64,000 nt of DNA from Hyaloperonospora brassicae. Taxonomy: Eukaryota > Oomycota > Peronosporomycetes > Peronosporales > Peronosporaceae. This document shows positions 34,570 to 46,100 of the stretch, in pieces. The position numbers and the translations under genes were made by a program. The DNA is taken from the NCBI GenBank assembly GCA_947650285.1, contig CANTFL010000386.1:1-64000 (forward strand), in the 5' to 3' direction. Numbering within the stretch: the stretch's first letter is position 1; every line of letters starts with the position of its first letter. A model generated the notes under the pieces. That model did not search any database. It was not told the origin of the DNA and worked only from the letters and a program-made list of their open reading frames with translations.

Positions 34570-35945
34570 AGTCGATAACTGATTCACGTTTCAATCACTG
34601 GTCGCTCAAAAGAAACCCTGCACATTGAAGTTGGCCTCTACGAAAATGGCGAAGAACCAGACGCGCACACAAATCGCCAAGATTGTTTGGACATTCCCGA
34701 AGCACGCGAATGTAAAGTACAACATCAGCTGGGCTACGCGCAAATCTTACCAATGCCGACATTTTATGGCGAGGCAGCAATAGAGTAAGCTGTTCAAAGG
34801 CTCAACGCGCTTTCACGATTACTGGGGCTTCCAGTTTATGCGTGGCAGTCCTTGCCACGGTATTGAACCTGCAGGGCAAGAACCTCACAAGACTGCTGGC
34901 CATTTTCGCGTACTGTACCGGCCGAAAGCAATGGATGCGGCGGACGATGACTGTTTTCGACTTTCCATCTGGTCACGGCTTCCTCAGACATTTGTAATCG
35001 ACGACATCTTGAGCCTTTATTTGACAGGCCCAAGTGCTGCTCTAAGTTTCTTGCAAAGCACTCTCGCTCACGCACGCAAAACTTATTTGACAGGCCCAAG
35101 TGCTGCTCTAAGTTTCTTACAAAGCACTCTCGCTCACGCACGCAAAACTTATTTGACGTGCGTTGATGTGCCGAAAATAGCACGACGATCGCGAATGGTT
35201 TGGCAGCGTTTAGTTGAGGCCGGCGAAAGCAAGATGGATAGGACGTTTTGCAAGCTGCTATGACTCATCTGTCTTGTACTTTACGATGATTGACAACTAC
35301 CGGTACGCTGGACTCCATACCCAGCTCTCTGAGGGCTTTGTTGTTTGACTTGGTCGATCGAGCTCAAGTTGGTTGTGGACGCACGTTTGTCGCAGGTACG
35401 GCCGCTACAGCTTCGACCGATCCGAGAGTAACCAAGAAGTATCAGCTACTCTTTGGGAAATTGGTACTCTAAGAATTACTCGAGAGACAACAGCTGGACT
35501 TGCGAACGGTGCCATTCGACGGCTACGATGTCCGCAGTGACTTGATTTTACCTTCACCCGATAGAGACGATAGACCCAATGTTGTGGTTGGAATCTCAGA
35601 AGCTCCTCGGATAACAAACTACGCTCGCAAAACAGTTCTTGTACCTCACTGCTTGCGTCTATTCTGCTCGAGACAAGTGACTGTGGCCACGTTTTTCGCA
35701 ATACGGTTGATGTTCATCAATCTGCATGAACTGTAGCCTGCAACCACTATGCGAGGTGGTGGGATTGCAAAGACTAGCATGCCAATGCAAGTCGACTTGA
35801 AGAAACAAATTCCACCAGATGCCACATTGTCTCCATTAATCGGCACTGAAACGCTTTACTTTCAAGAAAACAGCTCGTCACGATGCGCTCAAAGCAAACA
35901 CGCGCAATTTGTCAGCTCTAGCGCCACAGACAGACACCACTGAAC
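34570..35945 (+). pseudogene. Decayed coding remnant of unknown family
   Basis: Protein-like plus-strand segments are chained but interrupted by stops and frame changes. They are 34838-35263 (FRVLYRPKAMDAADDDCFRL and WQRLVEAGESKMDRTF), 35290-35472 (LLFDLVDRAQVGCGRTFVAG), 35500-35736 (LRTVPFDGYDVRSDLILPSP) and 35749-35943 (MQVDLKKQIPPDATLSPLIG). Similar composition, the same strand and short gaps suggest one former gene, or a gene with many introns I could not resolve. No family was recognised. Confidence 0.4.
35017..35148. repeat. 66-bp perfect-phase tandem duplication
   Basis: Two units (35017-35082 and 35083-35148) differ at one base by eye. A 12-bp start of a third unit (TTATTTGACGTG) follows. 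66 bp is 22 codons, and the surrounding plus-strand frame stays open through both units (TGPSAALSFLQSTLAHARK repeated). Confidence 0.92.
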
Positions 35946-36057
35946 GAGAATGGTGAAACAACAGCCATGGATCTTTATTACTTGCCTCCTTAGCTGACAC
36001 ATATGGTCGATCGATCCGTAGCCTCCCCCCCCCTCTGTATGAAGCAGACGTCGGTTT

Positions 36058-37422
36058 TCACTCGGGCGTTGCGACCGCTGACTCCTGTACCAACGCCGTC
36101 GGTTGCCGTCTCTTGTGATAGATATACTCGAATACAAAGCCTGCGATGGCCACGGCACCGATCACGGCAGCGACAATGATGCTATTGGAAAGGCCAGCCG
36201 AGGCGTTCATCTCCTGCGTCGAGACAAGGCCAGTCGAACGTGTTCCTGCTGCGCCACTTTCGCTGACATCGGCCATCGATCCGGTCGACACGGCAGCAAA
36301 GTTGACCACACTTTTTCCAACCGGAAACGACCCCAACGTCGACACGCCGCACTGCGAGAGCGAGAGCTCCACATTGTCGTTCACAAAGGTGCTGCTCAAC
36401 GGCGCCGTCAGTTGGACAAGCACCGTGCCATTTGTCGTTGCATTCACACTGCGTACACCAATCTCTGCGTCCTCCGAGTCGTCGTCACTGGCAGTTGCAA
36501 CTGACGCAATGAGCGAGCGGCCCGTGTCGGCACAAAACGTGTCGGTCGTTAGCACCACGTCAGCGCTCCCAGCGTCCAGGCCACTGACGCTAGAGATGTT
36601 GAACGTCGGCGCAATCATGTTGCCAACACTTGCCAGAGGCGACGACTCGGAGCTCGGACTGGCGACAGTCACACTGAGGAGCAGCGACGTCGCCTCGCCG
36701 ACGCTACCGTCACACGGTAAGGGCCGAGTCCACTTGACTGTGCCCGTACACGCTTCGCCCGTGCACTGGACGTCGTGCACCCGGGCGTCCGTGTGTCTCC
36801 ACTCGGTCGCACAACCCAAACTGCCCGTCGTCGCCGTCGTCGTCGTCGTCGTCCCTCGGCACATCTGGACGACGTTGCACTCGCCAACGCGCGAGAACCT
36901 CGAGCCACTGACGTCCAGCGCCCGCGCGCACACGGAGACCTCTGTGGCGCCGCCATTGACGACTGCTGGCGCCAGTGGGTCGAGCGTTGCGATCGTCACG
37001 ACGTCCGTGTTGCGGCCCGTGAGGACCTGCGCGGTCAACGTGTTCCGCTGGCCGTCGGCTTTCGGTCGTGCAGTTGCCCAGTCCAGAGCCGACGCAAAGT
37101 GAATCGTGACGGCGCAATTGACCGGCGTACAACCGTCGGCTGCAACGAGCGACGCGACGGTCGGAAGTGTCGCATCGCTCGTGTCGCAGCTCGCACGCGC
37201 GGACAGCCCCAAGCGCAAGGCGACTGCTATAGCCCCCGACTCGATTGTTGTGCGGTCGGAGTTGCACATTTGTACGACGAGCGACGTCGCGCCACCGGTT
37301 ACCGACGTCGACGTGCCGTCAAGTATACACGGCTCGCCGCTGCAGTCGGAGCAACTCGCGGCTGCGTGCGTGAGGACGAGGAGACGGGTCGTGGCGAACG
37401 CGAGGACGAGGAAGGCCTTCAT
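36058..37422 (-). CDS. Secreted-pathway type I membrane protein, cysteine- and Ser/Thr-rich
   Basis: A 454-residue intronless frame. Residues 1 to about 21 (MKAFLVLAFATTRLLVLTHA) form a signal peptide. A long extracellular part follows, with many cysteines and Thr/Ser tracts, including GTTTTTTATTGS. A single membrane helix lies at about 414-435 (SIIVAAVIGAVAIAGFVFEY), with a short basic cytoplasmic tail HKRRQPT. The ATG at 37422 was chosen because the signal peptide begins there. The frame is open 27 codons further, but that extension would bury the signal. Local GC is high and CGTCGT runs encode the Thr tract. No known domain is recognised. Surface or wall-associated glycoprotein is an inference from topology only. 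A 318-codon antisense ORF is a by-product of the high GC. Confidence 0.75.
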   Translation of the reverse strand: MKAFLVLAFATTRLLVLTHAAASCSDCSGEPCILDGTSTSVTGGATSLVVQMCNSDRTTIESGAIAVALRLGLSARASCDTSDATLPTVASLVAADGCTPVNCAVTIHFASALDWATARPKADGQRNTLTAQVLTGRNTDVVTIATLDPLAPAVVNGGATEVSVCARALDVSGSRFSRVGECNVVQMCRGTTTTTTATTGSLGCATEWRHTDARVHDVQCTGEACTGTVKWTRPLPCDGSVGEATSLLLSVTVASPSSESSPLASVGNMIAPTFNISSVSGLDAGSADVVLTTDTFCADTGRSLIASVATASDDDSEDAEIGVRSVNATTNGTVLVQLTAPLSSTFVNDNVELSLSQCGVSTLGSFPVGKSVVNFAAVSTGSMADVSESGAAGTRSTGLVSTQEMNASAGLSNSIIVAAVIGAVAIAGFVFEYIYHKRRQPTALVQESAVATPE

Positions 37423-40235
37423 GGGCGCTCGTGGAGGCAGCGACGAGGCACAGACGTCCGGTACGCTGCGAGTGACGCGGTTTCTACGTATGGTACTGTG
37501 CATTTTTGTATGCGGCCTGCGAACTGTAGAGACGTGTGTGTGTGTGTATACAGTAGTCAGTCGGGTGTGTATAGACGTGCGAGTGTGGGCACGCTGACGA
37601 TGGAGCTAGCCCTAGCCCGCGAAACGACAGCTTGTTTTCCCGATTGTGACGGTATGGGACAAGTATGACTTTCAAGAGGGAATGGCGCATCGGTGGTCCA
37701 AACAGTGCTGCTGAGCTCTGCCCATCGTGCTGGTCGGATCACAGCGGAACGGCTTTCTATGCGGCAGAAAGGAAACCAGACCTGTGGTAACGTACAAGCA
37801 AGGCGCAAGGTGGTTGAAGTCGTCGGCATGGCGTGGCGCCGATAACGAACAGCAAAACACAGTTTGGTCGAGGTCTAGCCCCGTAGAAAGTAAGGTGTTT
37901 GTTGGCAGCGTGTGAGAGGCTACTTCTCGTGCACTTTGCAGATCGAGCTTCTCGCGGGTCAGGGCTGTTTGGTCATTGATGCTCGACAAAGGGATCTGGT
38001 GCAGTAGTTGTGGACACGATGCAGTACGAGCTAGAGGTTGCTGGAACGAGGCAGGTTATGTGATGCAGGAACTTGTAAAGAGCAGCGTGTCGCAGTACTG
38101 ACCGCTCTGTTGCGGATGTGGTCAGTTACAGTAAACGATCCAAGGAAACGTGCTCGAGTTGTTTTGACAAAATATGCACCGATCTGTGCGTTGCATAAAT
38201 CGTTTTATAATCTGAATGACACAGATAAGCCGGGGTCCAGCTTTGAACGTACGCTGATCGTTAGACCGTTTTACAATCATATGAAATAAAAAATGCTCGT
38301 ACATGAATAACAAAATATGCACTTGCTGGAATTCGAATTTGCCAGAGATGCAACACAGCTACCTCTCTTTTCCTCAAAGGTCTCTTGATAGGAGACAGCG
38401 CATATGCGTGCTACAGTGCCGCTGATCAGAACAAAAGCTATCGGAATCTCGACTCTTGTGCTCCATGAAAGCGAGTAAGATACAAGACACGACAATCAGG
38501 CGTCCCTTTGTGTAAATTCCTCATTGAATGACCGAGTGCCCCTCCTTCTGCTCTGAAATGCACAAATGCCCCACTGATGTGACAAATGCCCTGCCAAAGG
38601 TTTGCCAGAAGCTAAAGCCGGCTCAGCGATGGCACGGAACTCGGAGCGAGGCCTGATTGAATGACGTGTTTGTTGTAAAAAGGTTTCCGTTGGTTCGAGA
38701 GTTTGACCATCAACGAACCCGTGAGTTGAAGGGCGCGTTCCTGTCGCACACTGTGCTAGTCTCCGATGCATGCCAGTGGAATGTGAGGTCCCATCATGGT
38801 AAGGAAGGTTGACTATGGAGTCCGGTGGTAGGATGATGTTACACGCTGTGGGAGGCGAGAGCGAGTACATGTTGTACAAAAGCAGGATCTGTGCAACATC
38901 GGTAATGAACGTCAGTTCTAAACTACGTTGCAGACGAAAGCTAGTTCTCAACCTAGCCGTGTGACCTTCTCATGTGGCCCCCCATTTGATAACAATTTTA
39001 CAAGAAAGAGTCTACTGCTATTGACGTCATGACGGCTCATGCGCAAGTCGTAGACGTTTGGCGTCATGATAGATCGACAGACCAGTGAAAAATCAGATTT
39101 GCGTCTTCATTGCTTCAACTGTTTCTCGACTTCTTCGATACGTCTGCCTAGTTGAGTCGTACCTCACGTCGATACAAGACCGCGCCAATCATAGGTTCAA
39201 CCAAGCGCGTACCAATACAACTAAAGCGGAAGTACGAAGTGTTTGAACACCGCAAGGAATATCCGCTCATTCGAATTTATTGAGTGCAGACGTATATGAG
39301 CGTTCAGTTCCAGCTCATTATAAGTAAGTTAACGACGCACCAGTGTATTGTTGTCAGCGCATTGAGACCGAGTGTGTGATGAATGTAGCATGACGAAGCT
39401 TTGTTATACTGGGCTACATGCTCGATGCGGACCACGAGGACCGATGTACCTACGTTTGTGTGCGTCATGTTCTCCGCTGTATATAGCAATGCTGCACCAA
39501 AATTTCAGCATCCACACTGCAATAATTGAATCATCACCAACATTGCTACCACCAGTAGCAGATTCTTTTTTACGACCATAACACTCTACCAGCATTGCGC
39601 GGTCTATCATCTTGCGTTGCGCTTTGCGTGTCCGCAAGCATCCGCACGATCTCCTGCGACAGCACCAACAAGTTCCTGTCAAATCTCCAGTAAAATGTCC
39701 GCTCTTGCTGCCTTCGGTACCCGTCGTCTTATGCTGCCTTGAGTCGATTTTAAACCATCGTTTACATCATCGTGTACGCAACACTGACACTGCGCTGTGT
39801 CATTCGATAAAAATTCGCCAAGACTACCAAAGCGACATATGTTTACAATTTTGATAATAAGATCTGGATAAAAGAGATAGAGACACGGGCCCTTACACTC
39901 GAGTGATAACCAACACTGTCAGATTATGCTAAAGCGTCAACGCATCTTTTCCTTCTTGTAAAATGACTATAGACGGATACAGATGAGAAGGTTCGACATT
40001 TAGCGATAAGTGAGGGAATACAGACGATGTACGTGGATGCAATAAATGTTCCCTGACATGTGTGTAGTCGAGCGTAAGTATGATTGGTGTATCATTTCTC
40101 CATATTGCGGTGCGTTCTTTGATTATCTGATGCAATATTTATATATTTCCCATCTTTTGCTGTACTTCTTCTTTTTTATTATTTGATGCATCTTGATTGT
40201 CTCCTATTTTAATGATTATATTGCTATACCCCGTT
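37423..40235. other. Gene-poor region with a GT microsatellite and doubtful ORFs
   Basis: A (GT)7 run lies at 37534-37547, just upstream of the membrane-protein gene. Minus-strand frames at 37672-37989 (105 codons) and 38496-38951 (151 codons) have no motifs, signal peptides or Inr elements. From 39000 to 40235 no feature was supported. Confidence 0.4.
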
Positions 40236-40700
40236 TACAACGGGGTGAGCCCGTTACATGTCGTTGGTTCAGATGAGTCAATTGGAAAACTACCTTCGTA
40301 TATAAAAATATCGATTTATACCGAATCAAGTAAGCGTTGATGGAATAACGCCTTCGAGATAATATATTTAGACCCGCTCCACCTAAAGTTGACATCAGCC
40401 AGTATGTCAACCGACTTCACCACTAATCGCTGCTAGACGCGTGCAATGGTATGCTGAGCGAGTAGGTACATCTCACCTTAGTAATTGATGATAGTTGAAG
40501 TAAGAACAAAAGAGGTTGTATTCGGAAACTAAACCATATTCAAAACAGCACTACTTTTCCTTATTCCAAGCGTGTTCGTTTTGGATACTAAGCCTACCGC
40601 TGCACGTACAGTGCACGTGGCAATTCGAGGCACCAGTCTACACGATGTCAGTGTAGGTAGCTTGTTCTGTGTCAATACTGTTAGAATATACTCTTTCTGA
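40236..40700 (+). mobile_element. Partial LTR of the TGTAACGGGG family
   Basis: The start TTACAACGGGGTGAGCCCGTTACATG parallels TGTAACGGGGTGATCTCGTTACATAA at 41045. The internal block CACTAATCGCTGCTAGACGC occurs at 40420 as in the other copies, and a CCGCTGCACGTACAGTGCACGTG stretch parallels the 3' part of 41045-41485. The end is diverged, so the right limit is approximate. Confidence 0.6.
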
Positions 40701-41029
40701 CAAGTCAGGAAGGTTGTGCAGGCCAAGTGCAAGACCTGGTGCAGGTAAGTGCGACCTCACCTGATTGGATGATGATGTGACAGAGTGACGGATGGGGGTT
40801 GGGAGAGACGGGTACCATGTGACAGGATGTCACATGGGACAGGGAGAGACGGTCACCACATGAGATTTGACATGGTAAAGTTGTAGTTTTCGTCTCGGGT
40901 CATACATTTCATAGTGTTGTAGGAAGCAAGTTCTCAACACAATAAATTCACTTTTGCTTCCACCTACTTTGCACCAAGTGCACTACTACACTCTTACAAA
41001 TACAAGCGGAAAGTGCTAGGTTAACAGCC
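40701..41029. other. Sequence between LTR-like copies, possibly element interior
   Basis: It contains two near-repeats, GGGAGAGACGGGTACCATGTGACA and GGGAGAGACGGTCACCACATGAGA (about 40800-40865), and a TAAATTCACTTTTGCTTCC...CTCTTACA stretch that itself resembles an LTR 3' end. No ORF is present. Confidence 0.4.
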
Positions 41030-41900
41030 TGCAAAGGGTAAGCCTGTAACGGGGTGATCTCGTTACATAATAGTTGATAGAAAGTATCAATTTTTGAGTA
41101 TTATCTATTTTGATAATATTCAATCAACATCACTCAAGAAGAGGTGAGATTGTCGGAATATTACCCCCAAGGGTAATAGTCGTGGGGTGCTCCACTTCTT
41201 GATTGATGTAACATCTACATCAACCAAATTTACCACCAATCGCTGCTGGACGCGCACAATGGGTGGTGAGCAAGAGACACACATAGTAAATTGTAGTTTG
41301 ATATAGTTAGATTAAGACAAAAGATGATTTATTAAGAAGCTTAACTATATTAAATACAATTCTACTTTTTCCCTTAGACACAGATTTTGAGTTCTGCCTA
41401 CTTCGCTGCGCTTCCTCGACACGTGTACGTGACGCCGGGTGCACATAACCTTGTGTCGAATTGACACAAGGCGTGCCCCGTTACATAGCCCGTTGCATGA
41501 TATTACCATTGTGAGAAACGGCAATAAAAAATAAAATGTTCAATATTCTTTTGACACTATCACTAAATTCAGTGATATTGTTGGGATGACCCAATGATCT
41601 ACTCATTGATTGATATTGTGTTTATATCAAACCACCAATTGCTGCTAGACGCACGCAATGGGTGGTGAGTAGACGGCATCATACGTTTAGTTATATTAAC
41701 ATAATTGAGTCAGGCCAAAACAGAGAACAAGAGATATGGGAGTTTTTTATATTAAATGACAGTTTAACGTTTGCTACAACTAGATTCTTTGTCTTAGTCG
41801 TTTATCCTTCCTATGTATAGTGCATATACCTAGCAAAGCACTGGCCTTCACTGCTGTCAGTGAGAGTGACTCCTTACTGATATTCTAGTACGTAGCGATC
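41030..41900 (+). mobile_element. Older TGTAACGGGG-type LTR, split by a nested insertion
   Basis: Its first bases TGCAAAGGGTAAGCC (41030-41044) and its continuation TAGCCCGTTGCATGATATTACC (from 41486) together match the start of the related LTR at 55215 (TGTAACGGGGTAGCCCGTTGCATG). The 41045-41485 LTR sits between them. The remainder holds the CACCAATTGCTGCTAGACGC block at 41630. The right end is not clear. Confidence 0.6.
41045..41485 (+). mobile_element. Solo LTR, 441 bp, TGTAACGGGG...CCCCGTTACA ends
   Basis: The element has 10-bp perfect terminal inverted repeats with TG/CA ends, and flanks AAGCC and TAGCC, a 5-bp target duplication with one mismatch. It contains the conserved CACCAATCGCTGCTGGACGC block at 41232. 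A 9-bp-stem hairpin (CCTTGTGTC/GACACAAGG, loop GAATT) lies at 41449-41471. No ORF. It could be a solo LTR or a small non-autonomous (TRIM-like) unit; the superfamily is unknown. Confidence 0.75.
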
Positions 41901-42865
41901 GGTTCCCTATTAGAGATGGCAATAGAGGAATATAAACCAGGCTCCTCTACGGCCATCGAGATCACCTGGCGGAAGTCTGAAAGTGTATCTGGAGCAGAAG
42001 ATCATGATTTGCGATTACGGAAGATGGTAAATCACTGAGCGCGTGGTACCGTATCCAGAAAGACCGTAGTAACTATCAGGCAAAAGCAATGAGTTTACCG
42101 ATGGCCAAATCGCGTACGAATGGAAAGCCCTGATCGCATCATCGAAGATACTGGATAATTTGCCGAATAGATCGAAATTGGATACCTTGAACCTGGCGTG
42201 GCGAGATGAGGCGATCAATGTGGAAGGTCCATTTGAATAGGTGCTGGGCGTATCTACCACGATCGTTGCTGGAGGTGAGGCTGCTCGGGACTGCGCAATA
42301 AGATGGGCGACACGACAACAGGAAGTTAAACTAGATGAGGGAATCACATAAATAGCACCATCTTTTAGATGGACGGATACATTGCTAATAAACAAGGCGC
42401 ATGAGGAGTAGATGTCTATATTTTTTTCTTAGCGTCAATGTAGAAAACGATGGATTGTGATAAGGAGTAGCTGAGATCGCGTGGGGGTACCCGACGAGCC
42501 CGGCGAGGAGTTCTTACGCTGTAACAGTCCATAAAAAACCGAACTCACAGAGAAAGAAAGGGCACATAGGAAGAGCATAAGGTCGCGAAGAATGCAACAC
42601 GATATCGTGTAGAGTCGTGATCATGGACCACACGAACGCGCTCATAGCTCGATTTGGAGCCCTGAACCGAAGCTGAACAATAAGCGCTTCATAGTCGAAT
42701 ATTATACTATGCATCCGACCAAAGGCGGCGTTGCCACTTGCAAGACCGTCCCCGAAATGTCCGTGCTCCACTAGTATCGCGTCAAAGCAATCCTGTCTGT
42801 GACAGATACTACTTTCAATGTATGAGCACCACCTCTTGTACCTGAATTTCTTAGCTCCAGTCTGA
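41901..42865. other. Region left of the diverged Gypsy LTR, no supported gene
   Basis: Minus-strand frames at 42015-42395 and 42514-42912 (126 and 132 codons) abut the LTR on the side where gag would lie if it were a 5' LTR. They do not resemble the gag at 5120-6745. They are left uncalled. Confidence 0.4.
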
Positions 42866-43654
42866 TGTGGTTGAATAGTGATCACAAATTCCTTGTGATA
42901 CCGACTCTTCATTGGCGCCCGGGCGACCGACTAACGGAGGGGGTACCCCAATTCCGTGCTCTGTGTCTTCTTGCTTACCTTGTGTACCCGTCGATGGGGC
43001 GGGTTGCGGTATTCTTGGTGGAGTTAAGTTGAAGCTGAACTTGACCGTTTTGGGGATAGGGGTTGATCGGGTGGAATTCTTCACCCGGTCAAACGTGGGG
43101 TGGATCGAGTGTTAATTCTTCACTCGATCGCAAGTACACTTGAGCACTCTCCCAGAGTCGCCTGTATCCACTGGTGATGCTTGATCCGCTAGCCTTCTGA
43201 CCAATTGAGCCGTCTCGCGATCTTGAATCTGAACCGTTAGGTTCCCCGCGTCCGATCGCAGCTGGGAGGCGGGGTGAGAACTGATGTTTCACCTGGCCAA
43301 ACAATCCAAAGGCGAAGTTTGTAAAGACGCGGGTGACTCTCTATTCAACGGGAGGCCAAATTATCGGCTCGGGAGGAATCGACGCGTGTCTTTCGTTACA
43401 AATTCAATTCTGTTTGTTGTCAATCAACCAAATCCATAACCTATGACTATGCCTATCTTTTCGCTAGATCACTGTTGCGTATCGCCTGTCTATGTGACTC
43501 ACCTCATGCATCATGTGGTCCACAGCAAATACTCAGTATCGGATCGCTAGGTGATGGATCGCTAGGTGGTGGATCGCTCGGATAGTGGATCGCTCGGGGT
43601 GGATCGTTTGGGTAGTGGATCGCGGTATGTGTCCATACAGTCAAGCATTACACA
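42866..43654 (-). mobile_element. Diverged Gypsy LTR (about 789 bp)
   Basis: It shares the order of blocks with 6746-7772: TGTGGTTGAATAGTGATCAC at the left end, GCCCGGGCGACCGACTAACG, GGAGGGGGTACC, TTCCGTGCTC, GGGGCGGGTTGCGGTATTC, and later CTTCTGACCAATTGAGCCGT and TCTCGCGATCTTGAA. The right end TTACACA at 43654 is set by the TG/CA rule and is less certain. It is a distinct subfamily rather than a decayed copy, since many blocks are clean. Confidence 0.72.
43541..43624. repeat. GGATCGCT minisatellite in the diverged LTR
   Basis: Six units of the form GGATCGCTAGGTGAT or GGATCGCTCGGGGT (13-17 bp each) stand in tandem. They occupy the U3 side of the LTR, as the GATC cluster does in 6746-7772. 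Confidence 0.85.
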
Positions 43655-44463
43655 TTCAGGGTGGATCTTGATCAATCTCTCGAGTCTCTGATCGGGCATC
43701 AACCGTCGGATCGCCGTTACTTATGAGACCTCGCATGTTCGATGATCTTGACGATCCACTCCATCAGCTTGCTTCCATATTCGCATATTTTTCATTGTCA
43801 TTAGCGATCCAGTATTCCAGTTGATGTTCACCCCTTGAACGATCCGGTCCTTGTACCTTGGTGATCCAAGCCCTTGATCGCGGATCGTGATCGGCCAGTC
43901 ATAGATCCTTGACTATACTCCTTTATTACCGTTAGGTAGATCAATCTGCATAATTACCACAGTCATTTCCTGTCAATCAGTCGTGTGATCCCATCCTTCG
44001 TGCCAACGGACCTATCTCCAGGCGCACTCCACCAATCAAATCAATCTCGCACTTGATGCGGTAGGCGCGATCCACACTTTACAAAATTATTCTTCTGCGC
44101 TTCTCCACACTGATGAAGCTTATCACTCTTTATCATTAGCTAGAGAAGCGTTCATCCAGTCCACCACAGCGTTCAATTGCTGTCGTAATGGCGCAATCGC
44201 AAGATTAAACCCCCTTTCGACAGCGTGACGCTATCACATTGCTGGAAGAAGATTTCCCCCAAGATCGCGATGAAATTTGCCGGATAGAGGCAATTACCTA
44301 AGCTATCTTTGAGCTCTACAGATTGCGCTATCACCTCGTTAATTTTGGACTTCATCGATTGTATGCGACTTGCACGAACAAGACATACGTTGAAGCCGAT
44401 GTATACAGTTGTTGGAGTTCCTGCACTAGCGTGCCGCCTCTGAAAGCGTGTTCCGAATAGCAA
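43655..44463 (-). pseudogene. GATC-rich retroelement body fragment
   Basis: The stretch beside the diverged LTR has the same GATC-rich style as the Gypsy body. A minus-strand frame at 44173-44463 (96 codons, with VYIGFNVCLVRASRIQSMKS) is open but unrecognised. If the LTR is a 3' LTR, this would be the end of pol or an extra ORF. The assignment rests on position and base style only. Confidence 0.4.
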
Positions 44464-45270
44464 GGATTATGTTATCTGTGATTGACAGAAATTTCATCCG
44501 TTGCTCGTCAATAGTGTTGGCTTTCGATATCAAGATCATTACCCACACGTAACTGCAAATTTTGGAGACGAGATCGACTCCGCGCTAAAAGTAGATTTTT
44601 CGACACGGACGAATAAAATTTCTGGGTCGATAACCTACATAGAGCAACAGTCGAGGTGCTTAATGAAGTTGTAGTGAGGACAACGGACGTCGGTGATCAT
44701 GTAGGCGAGGAAGATGGGGCGGTCCATTGTCGGCTGCGGTTAACATTGTGGGATCCCACGGAGTGATGGGGAGAAAGAAGCCAATGGATTCGTGTATGGG
44801 GAAGGATACTGAGACAAAGTGGTGTCGGATTGATGCACGACCCCGCTGACATTATATGTCAGCTACCGGTGCAAGAAAAGATTATGGTATAGCAGATCTA
44901 GAAATGGGACACTCGGATAGCGTCTTTGTATAAACGCAGAACAAAATCGATTGGATGGAGGTGGACATAGGGTTGACGGTTTCCACCACCGTTATATGAC
45001 TTGTTGGACAGAACCCCTTAATAAATAAGTTCTTATGAATTGCATTGCCATAAATGGAATAAAAAAACGATGACCATGCAGCTTTGAGATCGCTAGCAAG
45101 AATGGCAATAGGCCGCGATTAGAAGCTACTTCGTTACAAAGGTTGATGATGAACATAGATCGGCATAAATATATATAGGTCCTACTATGTTCCACGAAAA
45201 GATGGAAATATATGATCTGTGCAATCACGGCATCGTAAAATAGACACCACGATAGAGGCAGTGAGAGTAA

Positions 45271-45375
45271 AGCATCGCGATCAAGGTACAGAAAATAAAG
45301 GTACCGTGATCAAGGTACCGCGACAGATTAGTGCAATCAAAGTAGTACGGTCAAGCCATCGCGACAGATTGGTGA
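45271..45375. repeat. Degenerate GATCAAGGTACCGCG repeat
   Basis: The phrases CGCGATCAAGGTACAG, CGTGATCAAGGTACCGCGACAG, GCAATCAAAGTAGTACGGTC and CATCGCGACAGATTGGTGAGATC follow each other at about 25-30 bp. This looks like an eroded minisatellite. Confidence 0.55.
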
Positions 45376-45869
45376 GATCCAGGGTAGAACACCTGGAGTA
45401 ATGAGATAGCAATTTTTACATCACGGGCGAAGCGTGGCGGTCGTGAACTGCCTATTAAATGATAGGTCAAAACTTATCGAACAGGCGACAAGTGCTAGTT
45501 TCTCCTGACAAAAGGAATGGTAATAGTCGCAATTTCGGTCTTTGGTCGGTTATCATGAACAGAACGCAATATACTTGAAAGACACAAGTCTACTTTTCTA
45601 CCGGGATGAATATATTTTGCCTTTTAACGATTCTAAGGCTTCGACTACACATCTTTGAACTGGTATTCCCCAGAATTGTCAGGTCAAGAAGAGCAAGAGT
45701 TCTCCGGGCAAAACACCGACTGCCATCGAAAGCAGTAAATTACAAGTTGATCAGGTAAAAGATGGATGGACGGCCCAAGCGGGCAGAATCAACTTGGTCC
45801 AAGTATCAAATTTTGGACAAGAATATCTCAAGGTAGATCATGGTTCATTAATAAGAGCCAGTAATAAAT

Positions 45870-46100
45870 AGAACGCGATTGAGTGAAGATTTTCTACTTG
45901 ATCGTACCCAACCCAACAATTACCACGGTCATTTTATGCTTCGACTTGTACCGCCAAGAAGAGTGCAACCCGCTCTGCCTACGGTACACAAGGTGAGGAA
46001 GGATTCCACAAGGATGCAAAGTCACCCCTGCGATAGCCGGTCATCTGGCGCCAGTAGAAAGTCAGGATCACGTTAACAATGTTGTGAACCCCACTCCATT
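45870..46100 (+). mobile_element. Old Gypsy LTR remnant, opposite orientation
   Basis: CCAAGAAGAGTGCAACCCGC near 45953, followed by TACGGTACACAAGGTGAGGAAG, is the reverse complement of the GCGGGTTGCACTCTTC and CACAAGGT neighbourhood of the intact LTR. GTACCCAACCCAACAATTACC upstream parallels the CAATCAAACCCAACAACC block. Ends are approximate. Confidence 0.55.

Noticed and set aside
36146..37102. 318-codon ORF on the plus strand (and 36775-37668)
   Set aside because: Antisense to the signal-peptide membrane protein in GC-rich DNA; composition mirrors the sense gene and no motif is present.
38496..38951. 151-codon minus-strand ORF
   Set aside because: No motif, signal peptide or promoter element; amino-acid make-up is close to random for the local base composition.
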